Below, one piece after another: positions 7,345-14,518 of a DNA stretch of 36,757 nucleotides; positions within the stretch are counted from its first letter, which is position 1; each line of letters opens with the position of its first letter. A model generated the notes under the pieces. The model searched no databases. It had not been told where the DNA came from and was given only the letters and a program-made list of their open reading frames with translations. The position numbers were made by a program, and so were the translations under genes. This DNA is from RGIG8775 sp045660295 (GTDB taxonomy: Bacteria; Bacillota; Clostridia; Oscillospirales; CAG-272), in NCBI GenBank assembly GCA_045660295.1, contig JAZRDN010000048.1, positions 1 to 36,757 on the forward strand, given 5' to 3'.

Positions 7345-7752
7345 ATGGAATCTATGTTGAGAGAAATAAGCACCCCCGCGCTCGCCTATCTTGGCGATAG
7401 CGTAGTGGAGCTTTGCGTCCGCGCGATGCTGGTTAAAAAGGGTGTGTCAAGCTCCAAACGGCTTAACGCCGCCGCGCTTGAATACGTTACCGCAAAGGCG
7501 CAGGCTCAGGCGGTGGCAAAAATTCTTCCCCTGCTTACAGAGGAGGAGGACGCAGTCTATCACCGCGGGCGCAACATAGGTCATACCAATGTTCCCAAAA
7601 GCGCAAGCGTTACCGAATATCGCATGGCTACGGGCTTTGAGGCGCTTTTCGGATATCTGCACCTTGCGGGCAGAAGCGAGCGCATAGACGAGCTTTTCGC
7701 CGTGGCGTATGGCGAGACCGAGAACGGAGGAAATAAAAATGAACAATCCTAA
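7345..7752 (+). CDS. mrnC: Mini-ribonuclease 3 (Mini-III)
   Basis: A small RNase III-like nuclease without a dsRNA-binding domain; in Bacillus subtilis it matures 23S rRNA ends. The 135-residue product shows the catalytic-domain sequence ALAYLGDSVVEL (Asp18, Glu22), the HRGRNIGHTNVPKSASVTEYRMATGFEALFGYL region with its conserved acidic residues split across it, and no other domain. ATG 7345 is chosen because GAGGAG (7332-7337) lies 7 nt upstream; the GTG at 7330 overlaps that site. The 3' end overlaps the next gene by 14 nt. In many Firmicutes mrnC follows cysS, but here it has its own promoter. Confidence 0.9.
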   Translation: MESMLREISTPALAYLGDSVVELCVRAMLVKKGVSSSKRLNAAALEYVTAKAQAQAVAKILPLLTEEEDAVYHRGRNIGHTNVPKSASVTEYRMATGFEALFGYLHLAGRSERIDELFAVAYGETENGGNKNEQS

Positions 7753-8245
7753 GGTAAAAATCACAGTAAAAAATTTCGGCACAATGACGGCAGAGCTTTA
7801 TCCCGATATGGCTCCAAAAACCGTTGAGAACTTTGTAAAGCTTGTAAAAGATGGCTTTTACGAGGGGCTTATCTTCCACAGAGTTATCCCCGGCTTTATG
7901 ATTCAGGGCGGCGGCTTTGACACAGAGTACGACCAGAAGGAAGCGGCTTCCATCCCAGGCGAGTTCAGAGGAAACGGCTTTGCTCAGAACACACTCAAGC
8001 ACACTCGCGGCGTGCTTTCTATGGCAAGAACTATGGACCCCAACTCCGCAAGCTCTCAGATATTCATTATGCACAACGACTCTCCCCATCTTGACGGTCA
8101 GTACGCAGGCTTCGGTAAGGTCATCGAGGGTGACGAGGTCATCGACAAGATAGCATACGTTGAGACAACGACAAAGATGATGTATTTCCAGGATTGGCCT
8201 GTTGAGGACGTTGTCATCGAAAAGATGGAGCTTGTCGAGGAGTAA
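7739..8245 (+). CDS. Peptidyl-prolyl cis-trans isomerase, cyclophilin type
   Basis: A cytoplasmic single-domain cyclophilin of 168 residues that would catalyse proline isomerisation during folding. The active-site region FHRVIPGFMIQGGGF and the conserved SSQIFIM and LDGQYAGFGKVIEG segments are all present. There is no signal peptide. ATG 7739 follows GGAGG (7726-7730); the frame could extend upstream to 7709 but only inside mrnC. The 14-nt overlap with mrnC suggests translational coupling. Confidence 0.93.
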   Translation: MNNPKVKITVKNFGTMTAELYPDMAPKTVENFVKLVKDGFYEGLIFHRVIPGFMIQGGGFDTEYDQKEAASIPGEFRGNGFAQNTLKHTRGVLSMARTMDPNSASSQIFIMHNDSPHLDGQYAGFGKVIEGDEVIDKIAYVETTTKMMYFQDWPVEDVVIEKMELVEE

Positions 8246-8248
8246 GCC

Positions 8249-8842
8249 GTGAGTAAGGTAAAATGGAAGGGCGGAACTCTGCTTGCGCCCGTGCCCCCCG
8301 TTATGGTGTCCTGCGGAGATATGGAAAGCTCCAATATAATTACCGTGGCGTGGACGGGAATAATCAATAGCGAGCCGCCAAAGACCTATATTTCGGTTCG
8401 CCCGTCAAGACATTCATATAATATTATCAAGGAGCGCGGCGAGTTTGTTATAAATCTTACTCCATCGCGCCTTGTCAGAAGCGTCGACTGGTGCGGTGTC
8501 TATTCGGGCAAGAACGTCGATAAATTCGCTAAATGCAAGCTTACCAAAGAGGTGGCAAACGAGGTCGCGGCGCCTGTTATTGCCGAGTGCCCCGTGGCGC
8601 TTGAATGTAAGGTTACGGATATCGTTCCGCTCGGCACACACGATATGTTTGTAGCCGATATAGTTGCGGTTGACGTGGCAGAGGAGCTTATCGACGAAAA
8701 GGGAAAGCTCCACCTTGAAAAAGCGGGACTCACCGCCTACGCCCACGGCGATTATTTCGCCCTCGGCAAAAAGATAGGCAGCTTCGGCTTTTCTGTAAAG
8801 AAAAAGCAGAACAAAAAGCCAAATCATAATAAAAAGAAATAA
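8249..8842 (+). CDS. Flavin reductase family protein (FMN-binding split barrel)
   Basis: A 197-residue protein of the flavin reductase/split-barrel family. Typical features are a conserved N-terminal PVPPVMVSCGD segment, ITVAWTGIINSEPPKTYISVRPSR around the flavin site, FVINLTPSRLV in the middle, and a C-terminal YFALGKKIG followed by a Lys/Asn-rich tail. The substrate is unknown; such proteins reduce or bind FMN. The start is GTG 8249, 3 nt after the cyclophilin stop, with GAGGAG upstream. It is the last gene of the mrnC cluster. Confidence 0.85.
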   Translation: MSKVKWKGGTLLAPVPPVMVSCGDMESSNIITVAWTGIINSEPPKTYISVRPSRHSYNIIKERGEFVINLTPSRLVRSVDWCGVYSGKNVDKFAKCKLTKEVANEVAAPVIAECPVALECKVTDIVPLGTHDMFVADIVAVDVAEELIDEKGKLHLEKAGLTAYAHGDYFALGKKIGSFGFSVKKKQNKKPNHNKKK

Positions 8843-8847
8843 AAACA

Positions 8848-8880
8848 ACCGCCATGCTTTTGCATGGCGGTCATTTTTTC
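8848..8880. terminator. Bidirectional terminator between convergent genes
   Basis: ACCGCCATGC (8848-8857) pairs perfectly with GCATGGCGGT (8862-8871). A T-run follows on the plus strand, and the A-run before it serves the minus-strand manA. Confidence 0.85.
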
Positions 8881-8882
8881 GT

Positions 8883-9815
8883 CTATACTCTTGAAACGAT
8901 GACTGTCAAATTGCCTTTTATTTCGTATTTTCCAAGCCCCGCGGGTATAAAATAACTGTCACCTTTGACTATGGCGTAGCATTTGCCATCATAGACAATT
9001 TCACCTTCGCCCTCAAGGCAGAGCAGGGAATGGAAGCTGTCGACATTTGCGCAAAGCTCCATGGTGCCGCCGCCAAGCGTGATGCGGTTTACGTTGAAAT
9101 ATTCGCACGAGGCGAGACACTCGCCAACGCCGATCTTGTCGCTTTGGGAATATCTGATTGCGTCAACCTCAGCGTCACTGAACGGACGGATGACGCGAAG
9201 CGCCTTTTCTGTGTGAAGCTCGCGGAGATTGCCCTGAGCGTCACGGCGCTCGTAGTCGTAAACTCGGTAGGTAAGGTCGGAATTTTGCTGAATTTCCGCA
9301 ATAAGACAACCCTTTCCTATGGCGTGAAGCATGCCAGAGGGAATAAAGAACGAATCGCCTTTTTTTACTTTGACGGTCTTTACCAGCTCACCGATCCCGC
9401 TGTCGCATCTGAGCTCACCCACGCCGTCCTTGATGCCGTATATTATTTCCGCGCCCTCTTTAGCGTCGGCTATATACCACATCTCGGTCTTTCCTACGTC
9501 ATTCTCGACATCGGCGGCAAAGCCGTCGTCGGGGTGTACCTGAACAGAGAGTCTGTCCTCGGCATCAATGAATTTTATAAGCAGAGGAAACTTTTCGAAT
9601 GCCGCGGCGTCGGGATTTTCGGTTATGTACTCATCAAGCGTTTTGCCAGAGTAAGTGCCGTTTTCTATTGTGTTTACCGCGTCTTTGCGCACCGTAAGCT
9701 CCCAAGACTCGGCAAGATTTGGGGGGGCGCAGGGCTTGTTCCACGCACTTTTCAGGGTGCTTCCGCCCCAAATGGCAGTCTTTGGAACAAATTTCAATTT
9801 TATCGGATATTTCAT
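8883..9815 (-). CDS. manA: Mannose-6-phosphate isomerase, class I
   Basis: A zinc enzyme interconverting mannose-6-phosphate and fructose-6-phosphate. The 310-residue length fits the short Firmicutes type. Visible landmarks are FVPKTAIWGG near the N-terminus, the metal-site SVQVHPDD (Gln and His ligands), KTEMWYI (Glu ligand), GMLHAIGKG (His ligand), and EIQQNSDLTYRVYDYERRD. The start ATG at 9815 has only a weak GAGA upstream. It lies 39 nt after the oxidoreductase gene, with a hairpin between, so transcription may be partly attenuated. The enzyme could feed mannose into glycolysis or supply mannose-6-phosphate. Confidence 0.92.
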   Translation of the reverse strand: MKYPIKLKFVPKTAIWGGSTLKSAWNKPCAPPNLAESWELTVRKDAVNTIENGTYSGKTLDEYITENPDAAAFEKFPLLIKFIDAEDRLSVQVHPDDGFAADVENDVGKTEMWYIADAKEGAEIIYGIKDGVGELRCDSGIGELVKTVKVKKGDSFFIPSGMLHAIGKGCLIAEIQQNSDLTYRVYDYERRDAQGNLRELHTEKALRVIRPFSDAEVDAIRYSQSDKIGVGECLASCEYFNVNRITLGGGTMELCANVDSFHSLLCLEGEGEIVYDGKCYAIVKGDSYFIPAGLGKYEIKGNLTVIVSRV

Positions 9816-9830
9816 AAATTCTCATTTGAG

Positions 9831-9852
9831 AAAAGGGGCAAAAGCCCCTTTT
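9831..9852 (-). terminator. Hairpin between the oxidoreductase gene and manA
   Basis: AAAAGGGGC (9831-9839) and GCCCCTTTT (9844-9852) form a 9-bp stem with an AAAA loop (TTTT in the transcript). The U-tract on the minus strand is short, so it is a weak or partial terminator, or an mRNA-processing hairpin. Confidence 0.5.
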
Positions 9853-9854
9853 TA

Positions 9855-10916
9855 TCAATATTCTATGTCGTTGAATTCAATGGGCGCGCCTACTCTGTCA
9901 GACTCGAATGCCGCTTCCATAACCTTCATAACGCGCATGAGCTGCTTGTGAGTAACTATTTGCTCCTCCTCGCCGTCAATTGCCTTTACAAGGTTGCGGT
10001 AGAAGTCGTGAACGTCCGACTCGGGGGGCGTTATGTCGTAATTAACGGTAGTCTTTTCGTCTCTGGGAGCCATTGTTTTTGTAAGACCCGCCGCCGTAAC
10101 TACGGGCTTGACATCGTTCTCTTCCCACGTCTTGCAGAGAACTATGTGAGCGTTGGATTTCCAGCTCTGTATCAATGCCGTTCCGTCCATACCCGCCATA
10201 AGGAATCTGGGAAGCGAGATGAAGTTTCTTGTGCAGACCTCGATGTGACCTACAAGTCCGCGCTCGAAGAAGATATCCAGCTTGAAGCCGTCGTCAACCT
10301 CGTCGTTAGTGAGGTGGTCGCAACGGCAATATATCTTGGTGATCTTCTGGTCGTTTGCGATTCCGAGCATCTGGTCGATAAGGTGAACGCCCCAGTCAAG
10401 GATCATTCCGCCGCCGTGCTCCTTGTGACCTCTCCAGTCGCCGGGGATGCCGCGCGAGCCGTGGTAACGCGACTCGATAGTGAATACCTCGCCAAGCTGC
10501 TTGGTCTGGTAGATATCCTTCATCATAAGATAGTCTGCGTCCCAACGTCTGTTCTGGTGAGTCGTGAAAAGTCTGCCGTACTTGTTGGATGCGTCGATTA
10601 TTTCCTGAAGGTCGGCAGAGGAGAGGGTAACGGGCTTTTCGGAAACAACATGCTTGCCGCGCGACATTGCCTCAATGGCAAGTGGCTTGTGAAGCTCGTT
10701 GGGCGTAGCGATGACAACGAAGTCAACGCGCTCGTCCGAAAGCACCTCGTCAAAGGAAGCGTATGCGTGTATGCCGTTCTTTTCCGCAAGCTCGCAACGC
10801 TCCTTCTCTATATCGTAAATACCAAGCAAATTTACAACATTGTTATCGCAGATAAAACGGGTGTGCCAGCCGCCCATTCCGCCGTAACCGATAACCACTA
10901 CATTTTTCTTATCCAT
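9855..10916 (-). CDS. Gfo/Idh/MocA family oxidoreductase
   Basis: A 353-residue NAD(P)-dependent oxidoreductase, probably acting on a sugar or inositol derivative. The N-terminal Rossmann fold has GYGGMGGWH (residues 10-18). The EKPV motif with the conserved Lys94 is at 93-96. The DWGVHLIDQ helix supplies the usual catalytic Asp/His. The C-terminal half is the alpha/beta substrate domain. The start ATG follows GGGAGG at a good distance. It is cotranscribed with manA, which fits carbohydrate metabolism, but the substrate cannot be read from sequence. Confidence 0.88.
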   Translation of the reverse strand: MDKKNVVVIGYGGMGGWHTRFICDNNVVNLLGIYDIEKERCELAEKNGIHAYASFDEVLSDERVDFVVIATPNELHKPLAIEAMSRGKHVVSEKPVTLSSADLQEIIDASNKYGRLFTTHQNRRWDADYLMMKDIYQTKQLGEVFTIESRYHGSRGIPGDWRGHKEHGGGMILDWGVHLIDQMLGIANDQKITKIYCRCDHLTNDEVDDGFKLDIFFERGLVGHIEVCTRNFISLPRFLMAGMDGTALIQSWKSNAHIVLCKTWEENDVKPVVTAAGLTKTMAPRDEKTTVNYDITPPESDVHDFYRNLVKAIDGEEEQIVTHKQLMRVMKVMEAAFESDRVGAPIEFNDIEY

Positions 10917-10947
10917 TATAATAACCTCCCTTACGGTTACTTAATTA

Positions 10948-10976
10948 ATTATAAAATACTTGCTCATTCAATACAA
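10948..10976 (-). promoter_or_regulatory. Promoter of the oxidoreductase-manA unit
   Basis: On the minus strand, TTGTAT (10971-10976), 17 nt, TATAAT (10948-10953), ending about 30 nt before the start codon. Confidence 0.7.
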
Positions 10977-11078
10977 GTCATAAAAGGGCTTGAATAAGAC
11001 AAATATTGCTATATTTGCGTAACAACGCCATTTTTATCGGACAAAAAATAAAAAATCTAGGTTTGGAGAACTAAAATA

Positions 11079-11107
11079 TTGACAGAGGGATAAAAATTTG
11101 TTATAAT
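11079..11107 (+). promoter_or_regulatory. Promoter of lepA
   Basis: A perfect TTGACA (11079-11084), 17 nt, TATAAT (11102-11107), about 43 nt before the lepA start. Confidence 0.9.
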
Positions 11108-11149
11108 AATTGAGTATATAAGCTTGTATTTTAATTTGTGAGGAAATAA

Positions 11150-12961
11150 ATGAACGAAAGACAGAAGCATATAAGAAATTTTTCGATAATCGCTCATATC
11201 GACCACGGTAAATCCACACTTGCCGACAGAATTCTCGAGGCGACTCAGACGGTGGCAAAGCGTGACATGGAGGAGCAGATTCTCGACAATATGGACCTTG
11301 AAAAAGAGAGAGGAATCACTATCAAGGCGCGCGCGGTAAGGCTTAGCTATAAGGCTGAAAACGGCGAGACCTACGATTTCAACCTTATCGACACACCCGG
11401 TCACGTTGACTTTAACTACGAGGTCTCGCGTTCGCTCAACGCTTGTGAGGGGGCGCTTCTCGTTGTTGACGCCACGCAGGGAATTGAGGCGCAGACCTTG
11501 GCAAACGCATATCTTGCGGTGGATTCCAATCTTGAAATACTCCCCGTTATCAATAAGATAGACCTGCCCTCTGCCGACGTGGACAGGGTGCGTAACGAGA
11601 TAGAGGATATTATCGGTATTCCCGCAGAGGGCTGTCCCGCGGTCTCGGCAAAGACAGGACTTAATATCGAGCAGGTGCTTGAGGCTGTCGTGCGTGACGT
11701 GCCTCCACCGGATGGAGATGAGGACGCTCCGCTTAAGGCGCTTATTTTCGACTCTTATTACGACTCCTATCTCGGTGTCGTGGTATACGTCAAGATAGTT
11801 GACGGATGCGTAAAGTCGGGCGATAAGATAATGCTCATGAGCAATAATAAGACCTTTGACGTGGTTGACGTGGGTACGATGGAGCCATTTGGTCTTAAGA
11901 AATGCGATAAGCTCTCGGCAGGCGAGGTTGGTTATATTACCGCATCTATCAAGAGTATCGGCGAGACACGTGTGGGTGATACCGTAACGCTTGCCGATAA
12001 CCCCACAGACGGTGTGCTTCCCGGCTTTAAGGCCGTACAGCCTATGGTTTATTCGGGTATCTACCCAGCCGACGGCGCAAGATACGGCGACCTGAGAGAC
12101 GCGCTTGAAAAGCTGAAGCTCAACGATGCTTCGCTGGTTTTCGAACCCGAGACCTCTATCGCGCTTGGCTTTGGCTTCCGTTGCGGATTTTTGGGACTTC
12201 TCCATATGGAAATAATCGAGGAGCGCCTTGAAAGAGAGTTCAACCTTGACCTTATCACCACCGCGCCCAGCGTTATCTACAAGATAGAAAAGCGCAGCGG
12301 CGAGACTGTTACTATCGACAACCCCTCTAACTATCCCTCAGCCGACGAGATAGAGACGGCGTACGAGCCGATAGTTAAGGCGAATATAATCACCCCCACC
12401 GAGTTTGTGGGCGGTCTTATGGACCTCTGTCAGGACAGACGCGGTACATTCAAGGACATGAAGTATATCGACACCGAGCGTGTGGAACTTCATTATGACC
12501 TGCCGCTTAATGAGATAATCTACGACTTTTTCGATGCGCTTAAGAGCCGTTCGAAGGGATACGCTTCGCTTGACTACGAGATGGGCGGCTATGTTCCCAG
12601 TAAGCTGGTAAAGCTTGACTTCCTTCTCAACGGCGAGCAGGTAGACGCGCTTTCCTTCGTCGTTCACGAGGAAAAAGCCTATGGCAGAGCGAGAAAGATA
12701 GCCGAAAAGCTCAAGGAGAATATCCCGAGACAGCTTTTCGAGATACCGATTCAGGCGGCGATAGGCTCAAAGGTCATTGCCCGTGAGACCGTCAAGGCAA
12801 TGCGTAAGGACGTGCTTGCCAAGTGTTACGGCGGTGATATTACCCGTAAGAAGAAGCTTCTTGAAAAGCAGAAAGAGGGTAAGAAGAAGATGCGTCAGCT
12901 TGGCTCTGTTCAGGTCACGCCAGAAGCCTTTATGGCAGTTCTCAAGTTAAACGACGATTAA
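11150..12961 (+). CDS. lepA: Elongation factor 4 (LepA)
   Basis: A ribosome-associated translational GTPase linked to back-translocation and ribosome assembly. The 603-residue length is standard. The P-loop AHIDHGKST is at residues 15-23. Switch II DTPGHVDFNYEV and the NKIDLPSA specificity motif follow. LepA-specific C-terminal features include CYGGDITRKKKLLEKQKEGKKKM. The ATG at 11150 follows a GAGGAAA site. The gene is monocistronic, with a strong promoter and terminator; in many Firmicutes lepA precedes hemN, but not here. Confidence 0.97.
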   Translation: MNERQKHIRNFSIIAHIDHGKSTLADRILEATQTVAKRDMEEQILDNMDLEKERGITIKARAVRLSYKAENGETYDFNLIDTPGHVDFNYEVSRSLNACEGALLVVDATQGIEAQTLANAYLAVDSNLEILPVINKIDLPSADVDRVRNEIEDIIGIPAEGCPAVSAKTGLNIEQVLEAVVRDVPPPDGDEDAPLKALIFDSYYDSYLGVVVYVKIVDGCVKSGDKIMLMSNNKTFDVVDVGTMEPFGLKKCDKLSAGEVGYITASIKSIGETRVGDTVTLADNPTDGVLPGFKAVQPMVYSGIYPADGARYGDLRDALEKLKLNDASLVFEPETSIALGFGFRCGFLGLLHMEIIEERLEREFNLDLITTAPSVIYKIEKRSGETVTIDNPSNYPSADEIETAYEPIVKANIITPTEFVGGLMDLCQDRRGTFKDMKYIDTERVELHYDLPLNEIIYDFFDALKSRSKGYASLDYEMGGYVPSKLVKLDFLLNGEQVDALSFVVHEEKAYGRARKIAEKLKENIPRQLFEIPIQAAIGSKVIARETVKAMRKDVLAKCYGGDITRKKKLLEKQKEGKKKMRQLGSVQVTPEAFMAVLKLNDD

Positions 12962-12987
12962 TGCGCCGGCATATCACACTAATAATC

Positions 12988-13016
12988 AGCCTCCCGCCAA
13001 GCGGGAGGCTTTGCTT
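12988..13016 (+). terminator. lepA terminator
   Basis: AGCCTCCCGC (12988-12997) pairs with GCGGGAGGCT (13001-13010) across a 3-nt loop, then TTGCTTTT. Confidence 0.85.
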
Positions 13017-13059
13017 TTGGCGAGAAATACAATTTAAGTCATAATATCTACAAAAACAC

Positions 13060-13088
13060 TTGACTTTATCTCCTAAAAATGTTAAACT
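13060..13088 (+). promoter_or_regulatory. Promoter of the GH28-like gene
   Basis: TTGACT (13060-13065), 17 nt, TAAACT (13083-13088), about 31 nt before the start codon. Confidence 0.72.
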
Positions 13089-13119
13089 AAGGCTAATAAA
13101 TACAACTGGAGGTAAATCC

Positions 13120-14421
13120 ATGAAACAGATTTACAACGTAGTAGATTACGGCGCGGTGGCGGGCTCACAGGAGCTTCAGACCGCAAAAATTCAGGCGGCT
13201 ATTGACGCGGCGTTCCTTGCAGGCGGCGGTGAGGTTGTTGTTCCCGCGGGCGTTTTCAAGACCGCGACCATCAGACTGCGCTCAAATATTACATTCCGCA
13301 TGCTTTCGGGTGCTGTGCTTGACGGAAGCACGAACCCCGATGATTATACGCACTTTCTTGACGACAAGCTGGAGCCTATCAATCCCGATGAGGAAATAGA
13401 CGAGGACTACGGCAAGGCTCATTTCGTTCTCAAACATTGGTACGACGCGATAATCAAGGTCTACAAGGCGAAGAACGTAAAAATTCTCGGTGAAAAGGAT
13501 TCTGTTATCAACGGTAACAACGTATATAACCCCAACGGCGAGGAGAGCTACAGAGGACCTCACGCTATCCAGATGACCTACTGCAAAAACATTGAGTTCG
13601 GCGGTTACACCATAAAGGACAGTGGAAACTGGGCTCACACGATCTACAAGTGCGATAATATTTTCGCTCACGACCTTACCGTACTTGGCGGTCACGACGG
13701 ATTCCACACAAGAATATGCAAGAACGTGCTTATCGAGAATTGCGAGTTCCGTACGGGCGACGACTGCATCGCGGGCTTCGCGAATGAGAACGTGGTTATA
13801 AGAAATTGCTATCTTGATTGTGCTTGCAGCGCGCTTCGCTTCGGCGGTACGGACATTCTCGTTGACAACTGTCGCACCCACGCTCCCTCTACATACGGTT
13901 TCCGCGGAAGCCTTTCCAAGGAGGACAAAGCCTCGTCAGCGCCCACAAACGAGACACACCGTCACACCCAGCACACGCCTTTCCTTTATTTCTGCGACTA
14001 TCCCGCAAAGATTACAAAGCCGCAGGGTAATATCGTGATTCAGAACTGCGTGTTTGAACAGCCCAACTCCTTCTTCAGACTTCGTTGGGGTCGGCAGTGG
14101 TGTCAGAACCGCTCGCTTGTTGACATTACATTCAAGAACTGCAAGTGCACGGGCGTTTCGCTTCCCATTGACCTCTACTGTGACGAGAACGAGCCTTGCA
14201 CTCTCCGCCTTGAGGACGTTGAGATTTCGGCACGTGAGGGCTTTGAGGACAAGCCCTTTATGCACGCTGACAAGTTCAAGCAGATATATTTTGAAAACGT
14301 AACGGTGACAGGCTTCACAGACCCCAAAATCCTCTCAAAGAGTGAGGGCGAGGTTATTATAAAGAACTCCACACCCATCAAATTCGAACTCACCGACGTG
14401 CTTCACGATAAATACGTTTAA
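13120..14421 (+). CDS. GH28-like right-handed beta-helix protein
   Basis: A 433-residue pectin-lyase-fold protein. The N-terminal NVVDYGAVAG...QAAIDAA segment and the GGGEVVVPAGVF strand are typical of polygalacturonase-like GH28 proteins. Parallel-helix repeats run from about residue 110 to 400. The GDD motif (213-215) supplies likely catalytic aspartates, but the usual NTDG is HDGFH (192-196) and the usual GHG loop region reads SALRFGG (237-243). There is no signal peptide, so it is probably cytoplasmic and may act on imported oligosaccharides. ATG 13120 follows TGGAGGT; the longer frame from 13060 overlaps the promoter. Substrate unknown. Confidence 0.8.
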   Translation: MKQIYNVVDYGAVAGSQELQTAKIQAAIDAAFLAGGGEVVVPAGVFKTATIRLRSNITFRMLSGAVLDGSTNPDDYTHFLDDKLEPINPDEEIDEDYGKAHFVLKHWYDAIIKVYKAKNVKILGEKDSVINGNNVYNPNGEESYRGPHAIQMTYCKNIEFGGYTIKDSGNWAHTIYKCDNIFAHDLTVLGGHDGFHTRICKNVLIENCEFRTGDDCIAGFANENVVIRNCYLDCACSALRFGGTDILVDNCRTHAPSTYGFRGSLSKEDKASSAPTNETHRHTQHTPFLYFCDYPAKITKPQGNIVIQNCVFEQPNSFFRLRWGRQWCQNRSLVDITFKNCKCTGVSLPIDLYCDENEPCTLRLEDVEISAREGFEDKPFMHADKFKQIYFENVTVTGFTDPKILSKSEGEVIIKNSTPIKFELTDVLHDKYV

Positions 14422-14430
14422 TTAGATAAA

Positions 14431-14464
14431 AAAACGAGCCGCTTCATTAGAAGCGGCTCGTTTT
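14431..14464. terminator. Bidirectional terminator after the GH28-like gene
   Basis: AAAACGAGCCGCTT (14431-14444) pairs with AAGCGGCTCGTTTT (14451-14464), with A- and T-runs on both sides. It lies between convergent genes. Confidence 0.88.
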
Positions 14465-14483
14465 TCGCGCAGTTGACGCGTAG

Positions 14484-14513
14484 AAAAAAGGCGACGGTTT
14501 TCCGTCGCCCTTT
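14484..14513 (-). terminator. valS terminator
   Basis: On the minus strand, GGCGACGG pairs with CCGTCGCC (arms 14490-14497 and 14502-14509), followed by a U-run directly downstream of the valS stop. Confidence 0.8.
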
Positions 14514-14518
14514 GTGAT

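Noticed and set aside
9030..10997. A 655-codon open frame on the plus strand
   Set aside because: It lies antisense across manA and the oxidoreductase gene, has no ribosome binding site and no recognisable domain. It arises from the codon bias of the real minus-strand genes.
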